DNA of 64,000 bases, taken from contig NZ_QRZF01000005.1 in the NCBI RefSeq assembly GCF_003464595.1, positions 124,001 through 188,000 on the forward strand. The letters run 5' to 3'. The DNA comes from Bacteroides intestinalis. GTDB taxonomy: Bacteria; Bacteroidota; Bacteroidia; Bacteroidales; Bacteroidaceae. The notes under the pieces were generated by a model. The model was not told the DNA's origin, made no database searches, and saw nothing but the letters and a program-made list of their open reading frames with translations. The translations under genes and the position numbers were made by a program. This document shows, in pieces, positions 41,309 through 50,087 of this stretch. Each line of letters starts with the position of its first letter. Positions within the stretch are counted from its first letter, which is position 1.

Positions 41309-44215
41309 ATGAAAAAACTATTTCTTCTTTTTCTGCTTGCGTATGCCTGCAACGCATTCGCACAAATAAAGATAACCGACCGGCAAAAATCGACCGCAGA
41401 CTTTCCATTGCATGTCAACGGAAAGAGCTGCAATATCCAGATCGATGCTGCCGATTATGAAGTGGTAAACAAGGTGGCACATCTGTTCGCCGAAGATATC
41501 GAACGCGTGACAGGGGTAAAAGGCACGGTATCCACTTCTAAATCCGTCCAGGGAAAAGAAGCGGTTATCATCGGCACACTGGGACACAATAAGTTCATAG
41601 ATGAACTGGTGAAGAAAAACAAGCTGAATGTTTCCTCCATTGAAAACGGATGGGAACAGTATGTTATCAAAGTCCTGGATAAACCTTTCAAAGGAGTGGA
41701 CAGAGCTTTAATCATCGCAGGTTGCGACCGGCGCGGAACCGCTTACGGCACATTCGCCCTGTCCGAAGCAATGGGAGTATCTCCATTATACTGGTGGTCT
41801 GACGTACCTACTAAGAAGCAAAAAGCTTTATATCTGGAGACATCGGAATATATTTCCAAGGCACCTTCTATCAAGTATCGTGGTATATTCATCAATGATG
41901 AAGGTTGGGGTATCACTCCCTGGGCTGCCAAGACCTTTGAACCGGAACTCGGTGACATTGGTCCGAAAACTTATGCCAAAGTCTGTGAACTGATTCTTCG
42001 TATGAAAGGCAATATGCTGGCTCCTGCCATGCATCCGGGTTCCGGTGCTTTCAATAAATATCCCGAAAATAAGGTGGTGGCCGACAGCTATGGTATCGTA
42101 ATGACTTCCTCCCACTGTGAGCCTTTACTTTTCAACAATGTAACAGAATGGTTCAAAGACTCTATGGGAGACTGGAACTACATAACCAATAAAGATGGCA
42201 TTAATAAGGTGCTGGATAAACGTATATCAGAAAATGGCCCTTATGAGAATTTCTATACTCTGGCCATGCGTGGTATTCACGACAGCGGTTTAGTGGGAGT
42301 AACCAAGGATAACGAGGTAAAACTGATGGAAGAAGTGCTGAATGACCAACGGAATATACTGGCCAAACATATCAATCAGGACATCGATTCCATTCCACAA
42401 CTATTCGTACCTTACAAAGAAGTGATGGATATCTATGAAAAGGGACTGAAAGTGCCCGATTATGTAACCCTGGTTTGGCCGGATGACAACTATGGTTATC
42501 TGAAAAGACTAAGCAACAAAAACGAACAGAAGCGCAAAGGCGGTTCGGGCGTTTATTACCATATCTCTTACTGTGGAGAACCCCATGATTATTTATGGAT
42601 CAATACCACTACTCCCACACTTATTTATGAAGAGATGCGTAAAGCTTACGACACAGGTGCTACCCGTTACTGGTTACTGAATGTAGGTGATATCAAACCC
42701 GGCGAACTTGGCATGAAGTTCTTCCTGGATATGGCATGGGACGTGGAAAGCTTCAATTTTGAGAAGACTTACACATATGAAGCTGAATTTCTTGCAAGTA
42801 TCTTCGGTTCTAAATATGAGAATGAACTGAGCGATATCTTCGAGACTTACTATCTCCTGGCATTCCAGCACAAACCGGAGTCTATGGGATGGGGATACGA
42901 ATGGAACAACCACCATGACCGCGAACGGATCATCGATACAGACTTCTCTTTCATTAATTACAACGAAGCGGAAAATCGTATGGAAGAGTATGACCGCATT
43001 GCCGATAAGAGCGAAAAGATATGGAAAACGCTGCCCAAAGAATACAAGGCTGCTTACTACGAACTGGTTCACTATCCGGTGAAAGGTGCTGCACTGATGA
43101 ATAAGAAGATGCTGGTGGCCCAGCAAAACCGCTGGTATGCACGCCAAGGACGCGCAGCAACCAATATGCTTGCCGATCAGGTAAAATCTTACCAGGACAG
43201 TCTGGATTACTATACAGATCAGTTCAACTCTCTGCTGAACGGCAAATGGAATCATATGATGTCCATTACTCCGGGCTGGACAGGAACTTACCAGAACATG
43301 CCTCCTATAGAGAATATCACCGTTGCAGGAGAAGCTGATATGCAGATATTCATTCCGGGACAGGATTGCACGTATGGCATGGGGGCAGTACACGCGCTAC
43401 CCTGTGTGAATCCGTATACCAAGAACAACTCATTTATAGAACTGTACAATAGAGGCAGTAAACCTTTCAACTGGAAAGCTACGACTCAGGATAATTGGAT
43501 TAAGCTAAACCGCACTACGGGCAAAGTAAACTTACAGGATAGAATCACAGTATCCGTGGATTGGAATAAGGTACCTCAAGGTGACGATGTTGTAGGTGTT
43601 ATCGAGTTGACTTCCGGTAATCAGACAAAGAAAGTATTCGTCCCCGTCTTCAATCCGGCAAGCCCCACAGTTGAAGAACTGAAAGGAATGTATGTAGAAG
43701 ACAACGGATGTGTTTCTATCAATGCCGGTAAATTCCACCGGAAAGTGGAAAATAGCGGTATAAAAATCAGAACTATCAAGGGATTGGGATACGAAAACGA
43801 TTGTGTCCAATTGGGAGAAGCTACCCAGAATGTGCCCAATATGTGGTTCACTAACAAGAGCCCTAAAGCCGAATATGACTTCTATACATTCAATGGTGGC
43901 AATGCAACCGTACATGTTTATGCCCTACCCTTGTTCCCTATCGACTCCAAACACGATACCCGTTACGGTATCATGATTGATGACGGCATGGTACAATGGA
44001 TGACTACTTCGGCTAAAGAATACTCCAGCCAATGGAGACTGAATGTGTTCCGTAACAGTGCCATCAGCACTATCAATGTAAATGTCGACAAGCCCGGCAA
44101 ACACACCCTGAAGCTAATTTGTGCCGACCCGGGTATGATTATCCAGAAAGTAGTCATCGACTTCGGTGGAATGAAGCGCTCTTACTTAGGTCCTAACGTA
44201 ACATACATAAAATAA
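41309..44215 (+). CDS. GH115 xylan alpha-1,2-(4-O-methyl)glucuronidase
   Basis: Inverting enzyme that removes 4-O-methyl-glucuronic acid or glucuronic acid side chains, including from internal xylose of polymeric glucuronoxylan. The start at 41309 begins MKKLFLLFLLAYACNAFAQ, a clear signal peptide; an ATG at 41288 in the same frame is the alternative. GH115 blocks visible: FINDEGWG (194-201), SSHCEP (267-272), MRGIHD (320-325), FVPYKEV (366-372, a candidate acid region) and WPDDNYGY (390-397). The C-terminal beta-sandwich runs to residue 968, matching the family's length near 950. It is the main sign that methylated uronic acid is released here and ties in with the corrinoid demethylation genes upstream in the same operon. 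Confidence 0.93.
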   Translation: MKKLFLLFLLAYACNAFAQIKITDRQKSTADFPLHVNGKSCNIQIDAADYEVVNKVAHLFAEDIERVTGVKGTVSTSKSVQGKEAVIIGTLGHNKFIDELVKKNKLNVSSIENGWEQYVIKVLDKPFKGVDRALIIAGCDRRGTAYGTFALSEAMGVSPLYWWSDVPTKKQKALYLETSEYISKAPSIKYRGIFINDEGWGITPWAAKTFEPELGDIGPKTYAKVCELILRMKGNMLAPAMHPGSGAFNKYPENKVVADSYGIVMTSSHCEPLLFNNVTEWFKDSMGDWNYITNKDGINKVLDKRISENGPYENFYTLAMRGIHDSGLVGVTKDNEVKLMEEVLNDQRNILAKHINQDIDSIPQLFVPYKEVMDIYEKGLKVPDYVTLVWPDDNYGYLKRLSNKNEQKRKGGSGVYYHISYCGEPHDYLWINTTTPTLIYEEMRKAYDTGATRYWLLNVGDIKPGELGMKFFLDMAWDVESFNFEKTYTYEAEFLASIFGSKYENELSDIFETYYLLAFQHKPESMGWGYEWNNHHDRERIIDTDFSFINYNEAENRMEEYDRIADKSEKIWKTLPKEYKAAYYELVHYPVKGAALMNKKMLVAQQNRWYARQGRAATNMLADQVKSYQDSLDYYTDQFNSLLNGKWNHMMSITPGWTGTYQNMPPIENITVAGEADMQIFIPGQDCTYGMGAVHALPCVNPYTKNNSFIELYNRGSKPFNWKATTQDNWIKLNRTTGKVNLQDRITVSVDWNKVPQGDDVVGVIELTSGNQTKKVFVPVFNPASPTVEELKGMYVEDNGCVSINAGKFHRKVENSGIKIRTIKGLGYENDCVQLGEATQNVPNMWFTNKSPKAEYDFYTFNGGNATVHVYALPLFPIDSKHDTRYGIMIDDGMVQWMTTSAKEYSSQWRLNVFRNSAISTINVNVDKPGKHTLKLICADPGMIIQKVVIDFGGMKRSYLGPNVTYIK

Positions 44216-44223
44216 TAATAATT

Positions 44224-47091
44224 ATGGAATTAAAGAAAATCTTGATTGCAGCCGTATTGGCTGCCGGCATGGCATTTCAGACAAATGCCGCAGATGTTCC
44301 GCGCAAGGAATATCCCCGCCCTCAGTTTGAACGGACGGCATGGGTGAATTTGAACGGTGAATGGGATTACACATTCGATTTTGCCAATTCGGGTATGGAG
44401 CAGGAGTATCACAAAGCTACTTCCTTCTCAGGAAAGATAACAGTACCTTTCTGTCCGGAAAGTAGTTTATCCGGTGTAGGACATAAGGACTTTATCAATC
44501 ATATCTGGTATCACCGGGAGATAAGTATTCCGCAGGATTGGAGCGGCAAGAATGTATTGCTGAATTTCGGAGCAGTCTACTACAATTCGGAGATTTACAT
44601 TGACGGAGCTTTGGCAGGACGCCACTTCGGTGGTAGTTCTTCTTTCAGCATCGATATCACCAAGTTGGTGACTCCGGGTAAGGTACACCACCTGGTAGTA
44701 CGTGCATCCAGTGACTTGCGTTCGGGCATGCAAAGTGCCGGTAAGCAGAGCCTGCAATTTGGTTCTTACGGCTGTAACTATACCCGTACTACAGGTATCT
44801 GGCAGACTGTATGGATGGAAGCAGTCAATCCTTCCGGCTTAAAATCCGTACAAGCCGTTGCAGACGTCGATCAGGAACAATTGGTCGTATGGCCTACATT
44901 CTACAGTGATAGTAACAACAAGCTGAAAATTACATTGAAAGATGGTAATAAAATCGTTGCTGCTGCCACAGTGAAAGGTACTAACAGTTCTGTAGCCGTA
45001 CTTCCGGTAAAGAAAGCCAAACTCTGGTCACCGGAATCACCTTTCCTATACGACATTACTTATCAGATGATCGATCCGGCAGGAAAGGTTATCGATGAAG
45101 TATCATCCTACATAGGTATGCGCAAAGTGCATATTGAAGGAAATAAGATTTATCTGAATAACAAACCTTACTATCAACGTCTGGTACTGGATCAGGGTTT
45201 CTATCCCGATGGCATCTGGACAGCTCCTACCGATGAAGCATTGAAACGCGACATCGAGTTATCAATGGCTGCCGGCTTCAACGGAGCACGCCTGCATCAG
45301 AAGGCATTCGAAGAACGCTTCTATTATTGGGCGGATAAACTGGGTTACATCACTTGGGGAGAGGCTCCAAGCTGGGGTATGGATGCCAATAACATAGAGG
45401 TGGCACGCAATTTCCTGGTTGAATGGTCGGAACTGGTACTTCGTGACCGGAACCATCCTTCTCTATTGATCTGGACACCGATGAATGAAGAATGGTGGCC
45501 TGATTTGGTTCAGTACCCACGTTTTACGACCGATTTATACAATCTGACGAAGTCACTCGACCCTACCCGCCCGGTGAACTATGCCAGCGGTGGTTGCCAC
45601 ATCAAGACAGATATATGGACTGTACACAACTATGAACAGGATCCTGCCAAGCTGAAAGATATCATCTACAAAGATGGTAAATTCTTCCAGGCTCCCAACT
45701 ATAAGATTGGAGTACCTGCAGCCAATATTGGTTTCAACGGTTTACGCCAGAATGCAGTATATGACTTCCCCGTATATGATGGAAAAATGCCATATCTGAT
45801 TGATGAAGTAGGGGGTATTAAATGGGTGAAAGACCAAGATAAGACTAACTCAAGCACACAATCATGGGGTTACGGCACACCGCCGAAGACTGAAAAGGAA
45901 TTCCTGGAACGTCTGGAAGGTCAGATGAATGGCATTCTTGAATTGAAAGATCAAGTTTGGGGATATTGCTATACTCAGCTGACGGATGTAGAACAGGAAC
46001 AAAACGGTATTTATTACTATGACCGTACTCCTAAGTTTGATACGAAACTTATTCACAGTATCTTCAGTAAGAATCCTGAAGATCTGGAAGGCACTTATAC
46101 CAATCCGTTATGCAATTATGGTCCGGATCCCTGGGCTATCTGGCACGATGGTTCCTACTATTACATGCATACAATGGTCGACAGCCTTGTGTTGTGGAAG
46201 ACGCAGGATGTAACCGACATTCGTAATGCAGAGAAGAAAACAATCTGGATTCCGACAGACCCGTCTAATAAGCATAATCTGTGGGCACCCGAGATTCACA
46301 ATATTGATGGAAAGTGGTACATCTATTATGCAGCCGATGACGGTAACTCCGACAATCACCAGATGTATGTACTGGAAAATACAAACAAAGATCCGTTCAA
46401 GGGAGAGTTCGTGATGAAAGGCCGCATCAGTACAGATAAAGATAACAACTGGGCTATTGATGGATCAGTATTCGAAAACAAAGGCAAGTTATACATGGTT
46501 TGGTCCGGTTGGCAAACCCGTCGTGTGGATACCGAAACTCAATGTATCTACATTGCCGAGATGAAGAATCCCTGGACACTAGGTTCCGAAAGAGTCCTGA
46601 TCTCTAAACCGGAACTGGAATGGGAACGCCACTACATTAACGAAACCGGTTGGAATCCTCCACACAAAGTATTTGTGAATGAAGGGCCTCAACCGTTGAA
46701 GAGCCCAAAGGGTAAATATATTCACGTTGCTTATTCGGCAAGCGGTGTATGGACTCCGTATTATGCCTTGGGCATGCTGACAGCAGATACGAATGCAGAC
46801 TTGTTGGATCCGGCATCCTGGAAGAAAGCTCCCCAGCCTCTGTTCCGCCAGTCTCCTGAAAATGGAGTATATGGTACAGGACACAACAGCTTCTTCAAAT
46901 CACCTGATGGCAAAGAATGGTATATCCTGTATCATGCTCGCGACACTCAGGTAGATCCTCCGGGTATGGGCGATACAAGATCTCCCCGTGCTCAGAAGAT
47001 AGAATGGAAAGCTGACGATTACCCTGTATTAGGTACACCTTATCCAAAGACGATGCGGTTGAAAAAACCGTCAGGGACAAAGGTTAAATGA
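44224..47091 (+). CDS. Bifunctional GH2-GH43 fusion enzyme
   Basis: Secreted 955-residue protein, signal peptide ending TNAA (about residue 23). Residues about 30-610 form a GH2-type unit: sugar-binding sandwich, immunoglobulin-like domain and TIM barrel with acid/base E422 (MNEEWW) and nucleophile E528 (LIDEVGG). Residues about 624-955 are a complete GH43 propeller with D635 (GPDPWAIW), D746 (WAIDGSVF) and E820 (VNEGPQPL). The GH43 half is nearly the same as the stand-alone lipoprotein at 11072-12199. Both sites look intact, so two linkages can be cut by one polypeptide, for example a beta-galactoside or similar plus alpha-L-arabinofuranose or xylose. It starts 8 bp after GH115. Confidence 0.9.
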   Translation: MELKKILIAAVLAAGMAFQTNAADVPRKEYPRPQFERTAWVNLNGEWDYTFDFANSGMEQEYHKATSFSGKITVPFCPESSLSGVGHKDFINHIWYHREISIPQDWSGKNVLLNFGAVYYNSEIYIDGALAGRHFGGSSSFSIDITKLVTPGKVHHLVVRASSDLRSGMQSAGKQSLQFGSYGCNYTRTTGIWQTVWMEAVNPSGLKSVQAVADVDQEQLVVWPTFYSDSNNKLKITLKDGNKIVAAATVKGTNSSVAVLPVKKAKLWSPESPFLYDITYQMIDPAGKVIDEVSSYIGMRKVHIEGNKIYLNNKPYYQRLVLDQGFYPDGIWTAPTDEALKRDIELSMAAGFNGARLHQKAFEERFYYWADKLGYITWGEAPSWGMDANNIEVARNFLVEWSELVLRDRNHPSLLIWTPMNEEWWPDLVQYPRFTTDLYNLTKSLDPTRPVNYASGGCHIKTDIWTVHNYEQDPAKLKDIIYKDGKFFQAPNYKIGVPAANIGFNGLRQNAVYDFPVYDGKMPYLIDEVGGIKWVKDQDKTNSSTQSWGYGTPPKTEKEFLERLEGQMNGILELKDQVWGYCYTQLTDVEQEQNGIYYYDRTPKFDTKLIHSIFSKNPEDLEGTYTNPLCNYGPDPWAIWHDGSYYYMHTMVDSLVLWKTQDVTDIRNAEKKTIWIPTDPSNKHNLWAPEIHNIDGKWYIYYAADDGNSDNHQMYVLENTNKDPFKGEFVMKGRISTDKDNNWAIDGSVFENKGKLYMVWSGWQTRRVDTETQCIYIAEMKNPWTLGSERVLISKPELEWERHYINETGWNPPHKVFVNEGPQPLKSPKGKYIHVAYSASGVWTPYYALGMLTADTNADLLDPASWKKAPQPLFRQSPENGVYGTGHNSFFKSPDGKEWYILYHARDTQVDPPGMGDTRSPRAQKIEWKADDYPVLGTPYPKTMRLKKPSGTKVK

Positions 47092-47123
47092 TTAAACTGA
47101 AACTCTGAAATCAACAAACAATA

Positions 47124-48677
47124 ATGAACAAAGCATCTTTATGGATAAGTTGCCTTGTGCTGTTTCTCCTTGCCGGCTGTACGAATGCCGGCAAGCAAGC
47201 AGCTGAGGAAGAAACAACTTTCACCAATCCGGTCATCTATGCTGATGTACCGGATGTTGACGTTATACGCGTAGGTAGTGATTACTATATGATTAGCACT
47301 ACCGCACACATGTCACCCGGAGCGCCTATCATGCACTCCAAAGACATGGTTAACTGGAAAATCATCAGCTATGTGTTTGATGAACTCAAAGAGAGCCCAT
47401 ACAATGATCTGGAAGGCGGTAATATCTACAGCCGCGGACAATGGGCTGCTTCCTTACGCTATCACAACGGGCTTTTCTATGTATTCTTCGGTACAGGAAA
47501 CAAATCCTACATTTATACAGCAAAAGATCCGGCAGGAAAATGGGAGCAGAAGCTTGTGATTGATGAGTATCTGCACGATGCTTCCATGTTGTTCGACGAC
47601 GATGGACGCATTTATCTGGCTTATGGTGCACGCCACATCCGCATTATTGAATTCAATAAGGATTTGTCTGGAATCAATCCTAACGGCCTACAAGTAGAAG
47701 TCATCCCCGGCGAACCGAGAGGCTTGCTCGAAGGTACACACTTTTATAAATTCGACGGTAAATATTACCTCACTCTTATTTGGTGGCCGGAAGGCGGCAT
47801 ACGCACACAACTCTGCTTCCGTTCCGACAAAGTGGCCGGACCTTACGAGATGAAAACAATCCTTTCGGACGACCTCGGATATGCTAATCACGGTGTAGCA
47901 CAAGGATGCTTCATCGATACAGAAGCAGGTGAATGGTATGCTATGTTGTTCCAGGACCACGAAGCCGTAGGCCGTGTGCCTGTGCTGATGCCTTGCCGCT
48001 GGGAAAATGGTTGGCCCATGCTGGGGGACGAAAATGGCAAAGTGCCTCCGGTTATGAAAGTACCCGTACAAGGACATGATGAAAAGACGGAACTGGTAGT
48101 CAGCGACAACTTCGACGAGGCTCCCAAGCTGGGACTGACCTGGCAATGGAATCATAATCCGGATAATTTGCTATGGACCCTCACCGAACGCCCGGGCTAT
48201 CTGAGACTGAAAACCGGAAAGGTGGTAAAGAACCTCTTCGAAGCCCGCAACACACTGACGCAACGTACGGAGGGTCCCAAATGTAGTGGTGTCATCTCCT
48301 TAGACCTCACCTTCATGAACGATGGTGACCATGCAGGATTGGCAGCATTCTGTTCTGAACCGGGAATCCTCTCTGTTGTGAAAGAGTATGGGAAAAAGTA
48401 TCTGGTGATGACCGACCGCAATGTAGAAAAAGCACGGCGTGAACTGAATCAGGATATTGTCTTTCTGAAAATGGAGTGTGATTTTACTACAGACTACGCT
48501 CAGTTCTCCTACAGTCTGGATGACACTAATTGGACTCCGATAGGCGACAAATTCCACATGATATTCAGTATGGCGCACTTCACTGGTAATAAATTCGCTA
48601 TATTCAATTATGCCACGAAGGCTGCTGGTGGATATGTGGATGTTGATTTCTTCCGTTACAAAAAGCAATCTAATTAA
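47124..48677 (+). CDS. GH43 lipoprotein with C-terminal beta-sandwich (beta-xylosidase/arabinofuranosidase type)
   Basis: Lipoprotein of 517 residues, lipobox LAGC (C19). The propeller spans about 32-310: ADVPDVDVIRVGSDYYM near 40-56 holds the base aspartate (D44 or D46), HDASMLF gives D152, and LLEGTHFYK gives E203. The C-terminal region (about 325-515) is a concanavalin-like sandwich (GH43_C2/DUF1349 type), as in two-domain GH43 xylosidases and double-substituted arabinoxylan arabinofuranosidases, which this resembles. Anchored in a membrane and acting on imported arabinoxylo-oligosaccharides is the likely role. It is 32 bp after the fusion gene and 6 bp before the mutarotase. Confidence 0.9.
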   Translation: MNKASLWISCLVLFLLAGCTNAGKQAAEEETTFTNPVIYADVPDVDVIRVGSDYYMISTTAHMSPGAPIMHSKDMVNWKIISYVFDELKESPYNDLEGGNIYSRGQWAASLRYHNGLFYVFFGTGNKSYIYTAKDPAGKWEQKLVIDEYLHDASMLFDDDGRIYLAYGARHIRIIEFNKDLSGINPNGLQVEVIPGEPRGLLEGTHFYKFDGKYYLTLIWWPEGGIRTQLCFRSDKVAGPYEMKTILSDDLGYANHGVAQGCFIDTEAGEWYAMLFQDHEAVGRVPVLMPCRWENGWPMLGDENGKVPPVMKVPVQGHDEKTELVVSDNFDEAPKLGLTWQWNHNPDNLLWTLTERPGYLRLKTGKVVKNLFEARNTLTQRTEGPKCSGVISLDLTFMNDGDHAGLAAFCSEPGILSVVKEYGKKYLVMTDRNVEKARRELNQDIVFLKMECDFTTDYAQFSYSLDDTNWTPIGDKFHMIFSMAHFTGNKFAIFNYATKAAGGYVDVDFFRYKKQSN

Positions 48678-48683
48678 TAGAAT

Positions 48684-49814
48684 ATGAATAAACTGATGAT
48701 TTTGGTATGTGCCATCCTGATGATTGGATGTACCGCAACAACAAAAGAAGAACTGACTGAATCCGGATTGAAGCGAAGCGATTTCCAGACAGAAGTCAAT
48801 GGTGAAAAGACAGACCTGTTTGTGTTGAAGAACAAGAACAACATGGAAGTTTGTATCACTAATTTCGGAGGCCGTATTGTATCGGTCATGGTTCCCGATA
48901 AAGATGGTAACATGAAGGATGTGGTTTTGGGATTCGATTCTATACAGGACTATATCAAATATCCGTCTGACTTCGGAGCAAGCATTGGACGATATGCCAA
49001 CCGCATCAACCAAGGACGCTTCACACTGGACGGTGTGGAGTACCAGTTGCCACAAAATAACTATGGCCATTGTCTGCATGGTGGGCCGAAAGGTTTCCAG
49101 TACCGTGTATACAAAGGGGTACAAAAGAACGATCAAGAGGTACAACTGACTTATCTGGCAAAGGACGGAGAAGAAGGATTTCCCGGCAATCTACAATGTA
49201 CGGTTACTATGAAGTTGACGGATGATAACGCCATCGATATTCAATATGAAGCCGAAACGGATAAGCCGACTATTGTCAATATGACCAATCATTCTTACTT
49301 CAATCTGGATGGTGATCCCACAACTGACAACTCTGCCTATCTGTTGACACTGAACGCCGATAACTATACCCCGGTAGACAGCACTTTCATGACAACAGGC
49401 GAGATTGCAACGGTAGAAGGAACTCCCATGGATTTCAGAAAGCCTACAGCAATCGGTGCAAATATCAATCAGGAGTTTGAACAGCTGAAGAATGGAAACG
49501 GAATAGACCATAACTGGGTACTGAACACTCAAGGAGATGTAACTAAGGTATGTGCTACTCTTGAATCACCCAAAACCGGTATCGTTCTGGATGTTTATAC
49601 CAATGAACCTGGCATACAGGTATATTGCGGAAACTTCCTGGATGGTACTCTGACCGGTAAGAAAGGCATTGTTTATAACTTCCGTGCAGCAGTTTGCCTG
49701 GAGACGGATAAATATCCCGATACGCCTAATAAGCCGGAATGGCCGTCGGCAGTGTTAAGACCGGGAGAAAAGTACCAAAGCCAATGCATCTATAAATTCT
49801 CGGTACATAAGTAA
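48684..49814 (+). CDS. Aldose 1-epimerase (mutarotase) lipoprotein
   Basis: Interconverts alpha and beta anomers of free aldoses, preparing released sugars for transport or isomerisation. Lipobox MIGC (C16), so it acts outside the cytoplasm, as common for PUL mutarotases. Catalytic motifs: H132 in HCLHGGPKGF, H203 in TNHSYFNLDG and E340 in AVCLETDKYPDTPN. Length 376 matches the GalM family. It is the last gene of the operon: a strong terminator follows at 49851-49900. Confidence 0.93.
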   Translation: MNKLMILVCAILMIGCTATTKEELTESGLKRSDFQTEVNGEKTDLFVLKNKNNMEVCITNFGGRIVSVMVPDKDGNMKDVVLGFDSIQDYIKYPSDFGASIGRYANRINQGRFTLDGVEYQLPQNNYGHCLHGGPKGFQYRVYKGVQKNDQEVQLTYLAKDGEEGFPGNLQCTVTMKLTDDNAIDIQYEAETDKPTIVNMTNHSYFNLDGDPTTDNSAYLLTLNADNYTPVDSTFMTTGEIATVEGTPMDFRKPTAIGANINQEFEQLKNGNGIDHNWVLNTQGDVTKVCATLESPKTGIVLDVYTNEPGIQVYCGNFLDGTLTGKKGIVYNFRAAVCLETDKYPDTPNKPEWPSAVLRPGEKYQSQCIYKFSVHK

Positions 49815-49850
49815 TGCAAAGAGACCCAGTCTCTGTTATCCTGATAGAAA

Positions 49851-49900
49851 AGAAGAATCTGCTTTCCCTGTGTATGAAAAGGAAGCAGATTCTTCTTTTT
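49851..49900 (+). terminator. Rho-independent terminator of the central operon
   Basis: AGAAGAATCTGCTTTCC (49851-49867) pairs with GGAAGCAGATTCTTCT (49881-49896) with one bulged base, followed directly by TTTT. It ends transcription after the mutarotase, so GH2 at 50088 needs its own promoter. Confidence 0.88.
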
Positions 49901-49939
49901 GTTTCATAGAACAAAGTAATAAGCCCTCTCTCAAGTCAA

Positions 49940-50008
49940 TGTAATATCAGGAAAAGTTTATGTAACCAATCCTTTTCAAATTGTAACACCAAGAAATGAT
50001 ACAGAAAC
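49940..50008 (+). promoter_or_regulatory. Four-unit direct-repeat operator upstream of GH2 (TGTAAC array)
   Basis: TGTAAT at 49940, TGTAAC at 49961 and 49982, and degenerate AGAAAC at 50003 are spaced exactly 21 bp. The last unit starts 37 bp before the -7 box at 50040. The hexamer, orientation and spacing match the arrays before GH3 and SusC2. Inference: activator site for HTCS 2. Confidence 0.72.
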
Positions 50009-50039
50009 GTACTTGCAAAGCTCCTTGCTTCAAAATCAT

Positions 50040-50047
50040 TATTTTTG
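50040..50047 (+). promoter_or_regulatory. -7 box of the GH2 gene
   Basis: TATTTTTG, identical to the GH3 promoter box. It lies inside the upstream extension of the GH2 frame, so it supports the start at 50088, with a leader of about 34 nt, over 50013. Confidence 0.6.
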
Positions 50048-50087
50048 TCCAATAGAAGTAGTAATCATTAAATTAATAACAAGAACC

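Noticed and set aside
48300..49145. Minus-strand ORF of 281 codons across the GH43/mutarotase junction
   Set aside because: It overlaps two well-supported genes on the other strand; its composition is that of a shadow frame.
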